From positions 310,001 to 374,000 of the forward strand of contig CALJKW010000016.1 of the NCBI GenBank assembly GCA_937980205.1: a stretch of DNA of 64,000 nucleotides, written 5' to 3'. This document shows positions 15,425-22,646 of the stretch, piece by piece. The DNA comes from an uncultured Myxococcales bacterium (GTDB lineage: Bacteria > Myxococcota > Myxococcia > Myxococcales > Myxococcaceae). Positions within the stretch are counted from its first letter, which is position 1. Each line of letters begins with the position of its first letter. A model generated the notes under the pieces. It made no database searches and was not told the origin of the DNA. It saw only the letters and a program-made list of their open reading frames with translations. A program made the position numbers and the translations under genes.

Positions 15425-16903
15425 ATGATCCGCTCACTCGTCGTCGTCGCGGTTGTCGCGCTCACCGCTGCCTGTACTCCCGGAGTTCCGTCGCCCGACG
15501 CGGGTCCGGACAGCGGCATCAACGTGGATCCGAAGGACGCCTGCAGCGGCGGCTGCGCGGTCAACCAGCGCTGCGACGTCATGACGCGCACCTGCCGCGA
15601 CGGCTGCGAGGGCGCGTGCGACGGCGGCACGTTCTGCCAGCGCACGACTTCGGGGGACACCTTCCAGTGCACGCCGATCGTGACGATGTGCGGCGGTCAG
15701 AGCTGCGCCGAGGGCGAGGTCGCCTGCCTCGGCGGCGCGTGCACCTGCCTCGGGCCGGCGCGCGGCACCTTCGACAGCTGCTTCGGCGATCCGCGCTTCG
15801 AGGGCGGCGGCTCGATCTGCGGCCCGAACGGCAGCTGCACGAACCCGCGCGAGTTCCAGCAGTGCAAGATCCAGGCGGGTTCGACGCCGTGCGCCGACAA
15901 CCGCCAGTGCAACCCGGTCTTCGGCGAGACGCTCGCGGTCTGCACGCGCGGCTGCATGAACGACACCGAGTGTGGCCGCGGCGAGTTCTGCAGCGGCGTC
16001 GGCTGCCTCCCCTCGGGCCTGTTCAACGGCCAGGAGTGCGCGATCCAGGTCGACGGCGGCTATCTGCCGGACGGCGGTGGCCCGATCACCGTGTTCCGCA
16101 CCGTCGGCGTCGGCGCGACGTGCCTCAGGAAGGACGGGATGGGCGCTCCGACCGAGACGACTCCGACCGGCACGTGCACGTACTCGTTCTTCTACTTCGC
16201 CGACAACGGCGCCTACACCTTCACCACCTGCCGTCCTCCTGGCGGCGCGACCGAGAACACCGAGTGCATCGTCGGCGAGAAGGCGACGACGCAGCAGGCC
16301 GTGCAGTGCGGCACCGGCCTCGAGTGCGCCGGCATGCGCACCGACACGAAGGGCCTGTGCCTGAGGACCTGCAACGCGCTCACCCCGACGGTGACGTACC
16401 CCGACCCGCAGCCGGCGTGCGGCATGAACGAGGCCTGCATCAACCTCTACCGCCGCGAGGACATCTCGCGCGAGGGCTCGCTGCTCGGCGTCTGCACGCG
16501 CAAGTGCAACATCTTCGACCCCGCGCAGAGCGCCTGCCCGAACTACGGCACGGTCCCGTCGGTCTGCGTGCCGACGAACATCGACGGCCGCGTGGTGGTG
16601 AGCTCCGACGGCTCCGGCGTCTGCGTGCCGGTGCGCGAGCAGACGGCGACCCTCGACATGCCGTGCGGCGAAGACGACCCGTTCAAGGGCGCCTCGTGCG
16701 CGGCTGGCCAGGTCTGCGCGCCGGCCGGCTTCAACGTCGCCTCCACCTGCACGCAGGTCTGCGACACGAGCTGCACCGCGAAGGCCGACGGCGGCACCGT
16801 GCCGGCCCGCTGCGCGACGCAGGTGAACTCGACCTGCCCGTCGGGCAAGACCTGCCGCTCGGTGACGACCACGACCGGCGCGCGCGTCGGCTTCTGCCAG
16901 TAA
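15425..16903 (+). CDS. Cysteine-rich lipoprotein
   Basis: 492 residues with a lipoprotein signal (VVVAVVALTAAC, lipobox TAAC). The mature protein has several dozen cysteines spread along its length in short disulphide-type modules such as CSGGCAVNQRCD, CRDGCEGACDGGTFC, GRGEFCSGVGCLPSG and CPSGKTCRSV. Similar Cys-rich modules occur in EGF/Dickkopf-like secreted proteins that myxobacteria encode in large numbers; their function is unknown. Repeated PDAG/PDGG segments near the N-terminus form a flexible spacer. It ends 36 bases before the convergent response-regulator gene, with a shared terminator between. Confidence 0.65.
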   Translation: MIRSLVVVAVVALTAACTPGVPSPDAGPDSGINVDPKDACSGGCAVNQRCDVMTRTCRDGCEGACDGGTFCQRTTSGDTFQCTPIVTMCGGQSCAEGEVACLGGACTCLGPARGTFDSCFGDPRFEGGGSICGPNGSCTNPREFQQCKIQAGSTPCADNRQCNPVFGETLAVCTRGCMNDTECGRGEFCSGVGCLPSGLFNGQECAIQVDGGYLPDGGGPITVFRTVGVGATCLRKDGMGAPTETTPTGTCTYSFFYFADNGAYTFTTCRPPGGATENTECIVGEKATTQQAVQCGTGLECAGMRTDTKGLCLRTCNALTPTVTYPDPQPACGMNEACINLYRREDISREGSLLGVCTRKCNIFDPAQSACPNYGTVPSVCVPTNIDGRVVVSSDGSGVCVPVREQTATLDMPCGEDDPFKGASCAAGQVCAPAGFNVASTCTQVCDTSCTAKADGGTVPARCATQVNSTCPSGKTCRSVTTTTGARVGFCQ

Positions 16904-16920
16904 GCGGCCTGCCGTAGTGC

Positions 16921-16962
16921 AAAGAGGGGCTCGTCAGCGTCAGACGCTGATGAGCCCCTTTC
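16921..16962. terminator. Two-way intrinsic terminator hairpin
   Basis: The arms 16925-16940 and 16944-16959 pair over 16 bases (AGGGGCTC...AGCGT with its complement, one G-T pair) around a three-base loop, flanked by AAAG on the left and CTTTCT on the right. It separates the convergent lipoprotein and response-regulator genes, and overlaps the last codons of the regulator (16940 onward). Confidence 0.75.
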
Positions 16963-17647
16963 TGATTCCTTCCGTCACGGCCTCGACGCGGTTCGTGACC
17001 TCGAGCTTCCGGTAGATGTGCTCGAGGTGCGTGCGGATGGTGGCCTTCGACAGGTTCAGCATCTTCGCGGCTTCGGAGTTCGAGACGCCCTTCGCGATGA
17101 GCTGGAGGATCTCCTTCTCGCGATCGGACAGCGGCTTGAGCTCGGGCTCTCCGCTGATGTCGGGAGGCGGCGGCATCGCCTCGCCGCCTTCTCCGACGCG
17201 GAAGTGCTTCAAGAGGCGCCGCGCCAGGTTCGGCTGAATCACGGTGCCGCCGGCCTTCACCTCTTTGATCGCCTCGATGATGCGATCCGCGGGAGTCCCT
17301 TTCAAGAGGTACCCGGACGCGCCCGCCTTCACGGCCTCGAGGACTTTGTCCTCCTCGTCGAAGATCGTGAAGATGAGGATCTCGACGGACGGCGTCTTCG
17401 CCTTCACGTCGCGGGTGACGTCGATGCCGCTCATGCGCGGCAGCCCCAGGTCGAGCAGCAGCACGTCGGGCTTGATGCGCGGCACCTCTTCGACGGCCGT
17501 CTCTCCGGAGAGCGCGGTGCCGACGATCGTCACCTCGCGGCTCGCCTCGAGCAGCTTGAGCTGGTTCTTCAAGATCTTCGTCTGGTCCTCGACGACGTAG
17601 ACGCGAATCGGCGGAGGCGGCGGGCTTGCGGGAACCTGGTCGTCCAC
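16940..17647 (-). CDS. NarL/FixJ-family response regulator
   Basis: 235 residues. Receiver domain, about 14-130: acidic pocket VVEDQ, phosphoacceptor Asp66 in LLLDLGLP, Thr94 and Lys116 (GYLLKG). A Pro/Gly-rich linker leads to a LuxR-type helix-turn-helix, about 170-232 (PLSDREKEILQLIAKGVSN, then SKATIRTHLEHIYRKL). The all-proline run PPPPP just before the receiver is unusual. Its partner is the histidine kinase gene directly upstream on the same strand (nine bases between). Together they form a NarX/NarL- or DesK/DesR-like phosphorelay; the signal and targets are unknown. Confidence 0.92.
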   Translation of the reverse strand: MDDQVPASPPPPPIRVYVVEDQTKILKNQLKLLEASREVTIVGTALSGETAVEEVPRIKPDVLLLDLGLPRMSGIDVTRDVKAKTPSVEILIFTIFDEEDKVLEAVKAGASGYLLKGTPADRIIEAIKEVKAGGTVIQPNLARRLLKHFRVGEGGEAMPPPPDISGEPELKPLSDREKEILQLIAKGVSNSEAAKMLNLSKATIRTHLEHIYRKLEVTNRVEAVTEGIRKGLISV

Positions 17648-17656
17648 GGGTTTCTC

Positions 17657-18931
17657 CTAAACGGGTACCGAAAATGAGATCTGCGAGCCCTTGCCGGGGG
17701 CGGAGTCGATGATGACCTGACCTCCGACCTTCATCGCGCGCTCGCGCATGTTGATGAGGCCGTAGTGGCCGGCCTTCGTGCCGTTCGTCTCGAAGCCCTT
17801 GCCGTCGTCCTTCACCGACAGGTCGACGGTCTGCGAGCCGAAGTGCAGCTTGACGTCGATCGCCTTCGGCTGGGCGTGCTTCGCGGCGTTCGAGAGGCAC
17901 TCCTGCAGCACGCGGAACAGCGCGAGCTGCTTCTCCGGAGCGAGCCGGCCGACGTGGCCGCCGCGCTCGAAGCGGATGTCGAGCTGCGTGCGCTCGCGGA
18001 AGGTCTTCACGTAGTCCTCGAGGCCGACCCCCAAGTCGAAGTCCTCGCGCATCATGCGCAGGTTGCGGCGCAGCTCTTCGATCGACTCCTCGGCAGAGGC
18101 CTTCAGCTCGCGGATCTCCTTGAGCAGCGTCTCGTCCTTCGCGAGCGAGAGGATGTACTCGCTCTGGATGATGAGCGACGAGAGCGAGGCGCCGAGGCCG
18201 TCGTGGATCTCGCGGGCGAGGCGGTTGCGCTCTTCGACGACGGCGAGCTCCTTCAGATCGCCCTGGAGCTCGACGACCTCTTTGTGGGCCGCGACCTCGC
18301 GCTCGTTCAGGTACACGAGCACGTAGATGATGATGAAGTTGAGCGCGAGGTACCACATCAGCGTCAGCACCTCGACGGCGGTCGGCGAGCGGTTCAGCAG
18401 CTGATCGATGCGCGTGGTGATGAGCAGCGCGAGCAGCGGCGGCAGAATCGCGAGCGGCTTCGGGAAGAGGATCGCGAAGAGCGTGGTGAACAGCAGCTGC
18501 GTCGCCAGCAGCGGGCTCTGCAGGCCGCCGCCTCGGATGATCAGGTACACCATGATCGTCAGATCGAGGCAGAGCGTGATGTACGTGACGATGCGGCCGG
18601 CGCGCGGGTTCTCGAGCACCAGGTAGTTCGCGATGCTGTACATGAGCATCGCGAAGTAGCCGGCGAACGCGGACGGCCCGGTGAGCGCGAAGTAGCGGCT
18701 CCAGATCGGCACCGCGAGGATGAGCAGGCCGAGCGTGAGGAACATCATCCGCGCGTAGAAGAGGGCGCGGGCGCGCGCGACGAAGCGCTCCTGCATCCAG
18801 CTCGTGTTGGCCTGGTCGGTCGAGAGGTCCTGCGTGAGGTGGCGCCGCTCGAGCACCGCGCGCACGCGAGCACGCCGGTCGTCGGAGACCGGATCTCCGC
18901 TGGACGCAGGCATCGCCGTGGGGTCGAGCAC
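17657..18931 (-). CDS. Membrane sensor histidine kinase (HisKA_3 type)
   Basis: 424 residues. After about 55 cytosolic residues, six hydrophobic segments (about 58-205) form a membrane sensor module without a large periplasmic loop, as in DesK-like sensors. The dimerisation/phosphoacceptor box is LAREIHDGLGASLSSL with His243, typical of HisKA_3. The ATPase part has N-box VLQECLSNAAKHAQ and G-boxes KDDGKGF and HYGLINMRERA. It lies upstream of and in line with the NarL-like regulator gene. An in-frame ATG at codon 7 is an alternative start. Its 5' end faces the sulfur cluster, with about 30 bases between starts. Confidence 0.9.
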   Translation of the reverse strand: MLDPTAMPASSGDPVSDDRRARVRAVLERRHLTQDLSTDQANTSWMQERFVARARALFYARMMFLTLGLLILAVPIWSRYFALTGPSAFAGYFAMLMYSIANYLVLENPRAGRIVTYITLCLDLTIMVYLIIRGGGLQSPLLATQLLFTTLFAILFPKPLAILPPLLALLITTRIDQLLNRSPTAVEVLTLMWYLALNFIIIYVLVYLNEREVAAHKEVVELQGDLKELAVVEERNRLAREIHDGLGASLSSLIIQSEYILSLAKDETLLKEIRELKASAEESIEELRRNLRMMREDFDLGVGLEDYVKTFRERTQLDIRFERGGHVGRLAPEKQLALFRVLQECLSNAAKHAQPKAIDVKLHFGSQTVDLSVKDDGKGFETNGTKAGHYGLINMRERAMKVGGQVIIDSAPGKGSQISFSVPV

Positions 18932-18960
18932 GGCGCGATTGTATGCGCTACAAGGCGCCC

Positions 18961-19824
18961 ATGTTGATCGGGAACACGCCGGTGGCCCGCCTCCAGCGCG
19001 TCGGAGCCGGCTGCGTGTACCTCAAGCTCGAGACCTTTTCGCCGAACGGTACGTACTTTGACCGATGCGCGAAGGCGCTCTGCGACCAGGCCGCCTGGCC
19101 CGAGGGCACCACCGTCTACGAGGCGGGCAACGGTGCGCTCTGTGTCGCGGTCGCCGCCCAGTGCGCCGCGCGCAGGTGGAAGCTGCAGTGCTGGCTGTCG
19201 GAGGACGCCTCCATCGAGGTGCGGCAGTCGCTCGAGCTGTGGGGCGCGAAGCTCCAGCTGACTCCGTTCGAGCAGGGGCCCGAAGGGGCCCGCGCCGAAG
19301 GCCGCAAGTCTGGGCGGCTGTTGTCCGAGACGTTTCCCTCGGTGCGCATCGCGGTCGCGCACGAGGTCGGCCGCGAGCTCATCGCGACGGTGAAGGAAGA
19401 CGGAGGCCGCATCGACGGCTTCGTCGCCGGCTGCGGCTCGGGCGCGACGCTGTCGGGCGTGATGAGCGAGCTGCGCGCCGCGTGGCCCGGAGTCGAGGGC
19501 GTCGCGGTGCAGCCGGCGCTCAGCCCCGTCATCGACCGCGGGGTGTGGCGGCCGCACCGCCAGCCCGGCAACGCGTCGTGGGCCTCGGTGCCGATGCTCG
19601 ATCGCACGCTGGTGTCGCGCACGATGGACGTGACGGACAACGAGGCGTGGGAGATGCGCGCGCGGCTGGGCCGCGAAGAGGGGCTGCTCGTGTCGACGGC
19701 CTCTGCGGCCTCCGTCGTCGCCGCCGAGCGCCTCGCGCAGGAGAAGGGCGAGGGCAGCCGCATCTACGCGCTCGTGGTCGACACCGGCGAGCGCGACTTC
19801 TCGCTCGACGGGTTCTTCAAGTGA
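18961..19824 (+). CDS. CysM/CysK-like protein lacking the PLP lysine (pseudoenzyme)
   Basis: 287 residues from the ATG at 18961, which has AAGG six bases upstream (an in-frame ATG at 18943 would add six residues). The fold-type-II PLP enzyme pattern is clear: IGNTPVARLQRV, KLETFSPNGTYFDR, VAGCGSGATLSGVMSEL, VAVQPA. However, the lysine of the normal NPxGSxKDR motif is replaced by Phe33 (codon TTT), the TSGNTG loop is reduced to EAGNGA, the GTTGT phosphate loop is GCGSGAT, and the serine region near the C-terminus reads STASAAS. PLP could not be bound covalently, so synthase activity is very unlikely. It heads an apparent operon with a real CysM-like gene, sulfur carrier, E1-like genes and JAMM peptidase. 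A scaffold or regulatory role is inferred. Confidence 0.8.
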   Translation: MLIGNTPVARLQRVGAGCVYLKLETFSPNGTYFDRCAKALCDQAAWPEGTTVYEAGNGALCVAVAAQCAARRWKLQCWLSEDASIEVRQSLELWGAKLQLTPFEQGPEGARAEGRKSGRLLSETFPSVRIAVAHEVGRELIATVKEDGGRIDGFVAGCGSGATLSGVMSELRAAWPGVEGVAVQPALSPVIDRGVWRPHRQPGNASWASVPMLDRTLVSRTMDVTDNEAWEMRARLGREEGLLVSTASAASVVAAERLAQEKGEGSRIYALVVDTGERDFSLDGFFK

Positions 19825-20627
19825 AGGTGCTCATCCTCGGCGCCGGCGGTCTCGGCTGCCCGGCTGCGCTGGCGCTGAAGGGCAGGGCCGAGCTCACCAT
19901 CGCCGACTTCGACGTCGTCGAGCTCTCGAACCTGCACCGGCAGATCCTCTACTCGCGCGACGACGTGGGGAAGCCGAAGGCGGTCGTCGCCGCCGAGCGC
20001 GTCGGCGCCACGGCGCTGCAGCTGAAGGTCACCAAGGAGAACGCCGCCGGGCTCTTCCTCGAGTTCGACGTCGTCATCGACGGCACCGACGCGGGGCGCG
20101 GCAAGCTCGCGTTCAGTGACGCCGCCGTCCAGACCGGCGTCCCGCTCGTCTACGGCGGAGTCCTCAAGCTGGGCGGCCAGGCCATGGTCATCCGCCCGGG
20201 CGGTCCGTGCCTGCGCTGCCTGTTCGACGAGACCGTCGAGGGCCCGACCTGCGCGCAGGCCGGAATCCTCGGCACCGTCGCCGGCGTCGTCGGCACGCGC
20301 CAGGCCGAGCTCGCGCTGAACCCGGAGGCCGGCCTGCACGTCTTCGACGGCGCGAGCCTGAAGTGGCGCACCGTGGACGTGAAGCGCGCGAAGGACTGCC
20401 CGGTCTGCCCCGCGAGCGTCGACATCACGAAAGAGGTCTGCCCGATGACCTACGTGCGCGTGAAGCTCGCGATGGAGCGGCTCGAGCCGGGCCGCCTGCT
20501 CGAGGTCTGGCTCAAGGGTGACGAGCCGCTCAAGAACGTGCCGCAGTCGGCGCGCGACGAGGGGCATGAAGTCGTCTCGCTGACGCCCCACGGAGACCGC
20601 TCGCGCCTGCTCCTCAAAGTGAGTTAA
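19821..20627 (+). CDS. ThiF/MoeB-like E1 catalytic part fused to a TusA-like domain
   Basis: 268 residues from a GTG overlapping the previous stop. It begins immediately at the nucleotide-binding strand (MKVLILGAGGLGCPAAL), with no room for the N-terminal helix every MoeB/ThiF has. ATP-binding equivalents of MoeB Asp62, Arg73, Lys86 and Asp130 are present as Asp29, Arg40 (SNLHRQ), Lys53 (GKPK) and Asp90 (DGTD). A zinc-type CLRC ... CPVC pair and GPTCAQAG, where MoeB/ThiF have a conserved Cys, are also kept. From about residue 200 a TusA/SirA-like domain follows: EVCPMTYVRVKLAMERL with Cys207 as candidate persulfide carrier, ending DEGHEVVSL. It would adenylate a carrier C-terminus and pass sulfur to it. 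The missing N-terminal helix seems to be supplied by the gene at 20990. Confidence 0.85.
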   Translation: MKVLILGAGGLGCPAALALKGRAELTIADFDVVELSNLHRQILYSRDDVGKPKAVVAAERVGATALQLKVTKENAAGLFLEFDVVIDGTDAGRGKLAFSDAAVQTGVPLVYGGVLKLGGQAMVIRPGGPCLRCLFDETVEGPTCAQAGILGTVAGVVGTRQAELALNPEAGLHVFDGASLKWRTVDVKRAKDCPVCPASVDITKEVCPMTYVRVKLAMERLEPGRLLEVWLKGDEPLKNVPQSARDEGHEVVSLTPHGDRSRLLLKVS

Positions 20628-20637
20628 TGACGCAGCC

Positions 20638-20958
20638 ATGGCAACCGTTCGCATCCCGACTCCGCTGAGGACGTACACGCAGAATCAGGCCGAGGTGAAG
20701 GCCGCGGGGAAGACCGTCGGTGAAGTGTTGAAGGCGCTCGAAGGCAGCGCACCCGGCATCGGCACGCGCCTGTTCGACGAGAAGGGGGCCTTGAAGCGCT
20801 ACGTCAACGTCTTCCACAACGACGAAGACATCCGCTTCCTGAAGGACCTCGACACGCCCGTCGCCGACGGCGACACGCTGTCGATCATCCCCGCCATCGC
20901 CGGGGGGAGCGACCCGGCCGCCGAAGTGGAACGCGACGCGTTCCGCCCAGAGGCGTGA
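20638..20958 (+). CDS. ThiS/MoaD-like sulfur carrier with C-terminal extension past Gly-Gly
   Basis: 106 residues with the beta-grasp pattern of MoaD/ThiS: MATVRIPTPLRTYT, KTVGEVLKALEG, then RYVNVFHNDEDIRFL and DTLSIIPAIAGG. In CysO, MoaD and ThiS the protein ends at Gly-Gly so that the C-terminal carboxylate can be adenylated and thiocarboxylated. Here Gly89-Gly90 is followed by 16 more residues beginning SDPAAEVERD. The carrier therefore needs cleavage after Gly90, as known for QbsE (by QbsD) and HcyS. The JAMM peptidase encoded 1.2 kb downstream is the natural candidate. The gene starts 10 bases after the E1-TusA stop. Confidence 0.85.
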   Translation: MATVRIPTPLRTYTQNQAEVKAAGKTVGEVLKALEGSAPGIGTRLFDEKGALKRYVNVFHNDEDIRFLKDLDTPVADGDTLSIIPAIAGGSDPAAEVERDAFRPEA

Positions 20959-20989
20959 GCCGGTGCGGCCGGTGGCGCGACCGCAAGAG

Positions 20990-21256
20990 ATGAGCCTCAC
21001 CGAAGAACAGATCGCGCTCCACGCGCGGCAGATCCTCGTCATCGGCGGCAAGGGTCAGGAGAAGCTCTGCGCCGCGACCGCGCGCGCGGCGCCCGACAGC
21101 ATCGTCGGCCGCTACCTCGCCGCCGGCGGCACGCGCCTGAGCGACGCCGGCGAGCCGCTGTGCCCCGACTGTCAGCGCGAGCTCGGAGATCACCCGCTCG
21201 TCGCGCTCTCCTTCCAGCAGCGCGTGCTGACCGGCCGCTGCCCGAGGCACCCGTGA
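20990..21256 (+). CDS. Detached N-terminal E1 helix plus zinc-ribbon-like tail
   Basis: 88 residues from the ATG at 20990 (a GTG at 20963 would add nine). The segment SLTEEQIALHARQILVIGG, continuing KGQEKLCAA, aligns with the start of E. coli MoeB (LSDQEM..YNRQI......GQEALKDS), the helix that carries the ATP-contacting Arg14. Here Arg13 is in the matching place. In MoeB this segment runs straight into the Rossmann strand, but in this locus that strand starts a different gene (19821). The second half has LCPDCQ and a late RCPRH, enough for a small zinc site. I infer that it completes the E1 active site in trans. Its stop overlaps the GTG of the CysM-like gene. Confidence 0.7.
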   Translation: MSLTEEQIALHARQILVIGGKGQEKLCAATARAAPDSIVGRYLAAGGTRLSDAGEPLCPDCQRELGDHPLVALSFQQRVLTGRCPRHP

Positions 21257-22173
21257 AGTCGTTCGCGTCGATCACCCAGCTCGTCGGCAACACGCCGCTC
21301 TACGAGCTCCGCTCGCTGCAGAAAGAGACGCCCGGCGTCCGCATCCTCGCCAAGTGCGAGTTCTTCAACCCCGGCGGCAGCGTGAAAGACCGCGCCGGGC
21401 TGCAGATGCTCAAAGACGCGCAGCCCAAAGCGGGGCAGGTGGTCCTCGACTCGACGAGCGGCAACACCGGCATCGCGCTCGCGTGGATCGGCGCCGCGAT
21501 GGGTCTGAAAGTCGCGCTCGTGATGCCGAGCAACGTGAGCGCGGCGCGCAAGCGCATCACGAAGGCCTACGGCGCCGAGCTCATCTTCTCGGACCCGCTC
21601 GAGGGCAGCGACGGCGCCATCCGCCACGCGCGCCGGCTCCTCGAGCAGGAGCCCGGCCGCTACCACTACATCGACCAGTACTCGAACGCCGGCAATCCGC
21701 GCGCGCACTACCTGACCACGGCTCCCGAGATCTGGCGGCAGACCGACGGGCAGGTGACCCACTTCGTCGCCGGCATCGGCACGACCGGCACGGTGATGGG
21801 CACCGGCAGGCGCCTCAAGGAGCTGAACCCGAAAGTCCAGGTCATCGCCGTCGAGCCGCTCGAGGCGCTGCACGGCCTCGAGGGCCTCAAGCACCTGCCC
21901 AGCTCGATCGTGCCGCCGATCTACTCGGCCGAGGTCCACGACGAGAAGCTGTCGATCTCCACCGACTCGGGCTGGGACATGAGCGACCGGCTCTTGAGAG
22001 ATGAGGGCCTCGCGCTCGGCCACAGCTCGGGCGCCAACGTCGCCGGCGCGTTCGAGATCGCCAGGCGCCTGGTCGCGAAGAAGGAGAAGGGCGTCATCGT
22101 GACCGTGTTCCCCGATCGCGCCGACCGCTACTTCGAGCCGAAGCGCTGGGAGAAGACGTTTCCATGGCCGTGA
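21253..22173 (+). CDS. cysM: CysM-like cysteine synthase (carrier-dependent type likely)
   Basis: 306 residues from a GTG overlapping the previous stop. It is a complete fold-type-II PLP enzyme: VGNTPLYEL, Lys45 in NPGGSVKDRAG for the Schiff base, STSGNTGIALA, GIGTTGTVMGTGRRL phosphate loop, and GHSSGANVAGA near the C-terminus. The stretch THFVAGIGTTGTVMGTGR is closer to mycobacterial CysM, which uses O-phosphoserine and a thiocarboxylated carrier (CysO), than to sulfide-dependent CysK. Lying next to a sulfur carrier and a JAMM peptidase gene strengthens that reading. It overlaps the next gene by ten bases. Confidence 0.85.
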   Translation: MKSFASITQLVGNTPLYELRSLQKETPGVRILAKCEFFNPGGSVKDRAGLQMLKDAQPKAGQVVLDSTSGNTGIALAWIGAAMGLKVALVMPSNVSAARKRITKAYGAELIFSDPLEGSDGAIRHARRLLEQEPGRYHYIDQYSNAGNPRAHYLTTAPEIWRQTDGQVTHFVAGIGTTGTVMGTGRRLKELNPKVQVIAVEPLEALHGLEGLKHLPSSIVPPIYSAEVHDEKLSISTDSGWDMSDRLLRDEGLALGHSSGANVAGAFEIARRLVAKKEKGVIVTVFPDRADRYFEPKRWEKTFPWP

Positions 22174-22601
22174 TCGACGACATCGCGAGGCACGTGGAGG
22201 CCGCCTACCCCGAAGAAGGCTGCGGCCTCATCTTCGACGGGCCGAAGGGCCTGCGCGCCGTGCCGATGAAGAACGTCTACGACAAGTACCACGCTCGCAT
22301 GCCCGATCAGTTCCCGCGCACGAACCGCACCGCGTACCGCATGAACGAGCTCGAGCTCGAGCGCGCGATCGAAGACGCGGAGAAAGCCGGCGAGAAGCTC
22401 GTCTCCATCTTCCATTCGCACTGCGACGTCGGCGCGTACTTCAGCAAAGAGGACTCCGACATGGCCGCGCCCGACGGCCTCGAGATGAGACCGGGGTTGA
22501 AGTGGGTGGTTGTCGCTGTAAACCACGGCAAATTTGCAACGTACAAAACTTTTACGTTCCAAAATGGCCAATTTGCAGAGGATGAGTCTTTTCGACTATA
22601 A
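22164..22601 (+). CDS. mec: JAMM/MPN metallopeptidase of the Mec type
   Basis: 145 residues with an intact JAMM site: Glu18 in YPEEGCGLIF, His84-Ser-His86 in SIFHSHCD, Ser94 and Asp97, which satisfies HxHx7SxxD for zinc and catalysis. Mycobacterial Mec hydrolyses the CysO-cysteine adduct, and QbsD/HcyD trim sulfur-carrier tails. Here both jobs may be needed, because the carrier has a 16-residue extension. The last 80 bases are unusually AT-rich for this window (AAATTTGC..., CCAAAATGG) without loss of frame. It overlaps the cysM 3' end by ten bases. Confidence 0.9.
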   Translation: MAVIDDIARHVEAAYPEEGCGLIFDGPKGLRAVPMKNVYDKYHARMPDQFPRTNRTAYRMNELELERAIEDAEKAGEKLVSIFHSHCDVGAYFSKEDSDMAAPDGLEMRPGLKWVVVAVNHGKFATYKTFTFQNGQFAEDESFRL

Positions 22602-22602
22602 G
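22573..22602 (+). promoter_or_regulatory. Possible promoter upstream of cysC
   Basis: TTGCAG (22573-22578) and TATAAG (22597-22602) are separated by 18 bases inside an AT-rich patch covering the 3' end of the JAMM gene, 44 bases before the cysC ATG. It would allow cysC and larE to be expressed apart from the carrier operon. The -35 match is partial. Confidence 0.35.
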
Positions 22603-22646
22603 CCGCGCCTCCTTTACCGAGCGGTAGCACTTAAGGAGTTGATCGG

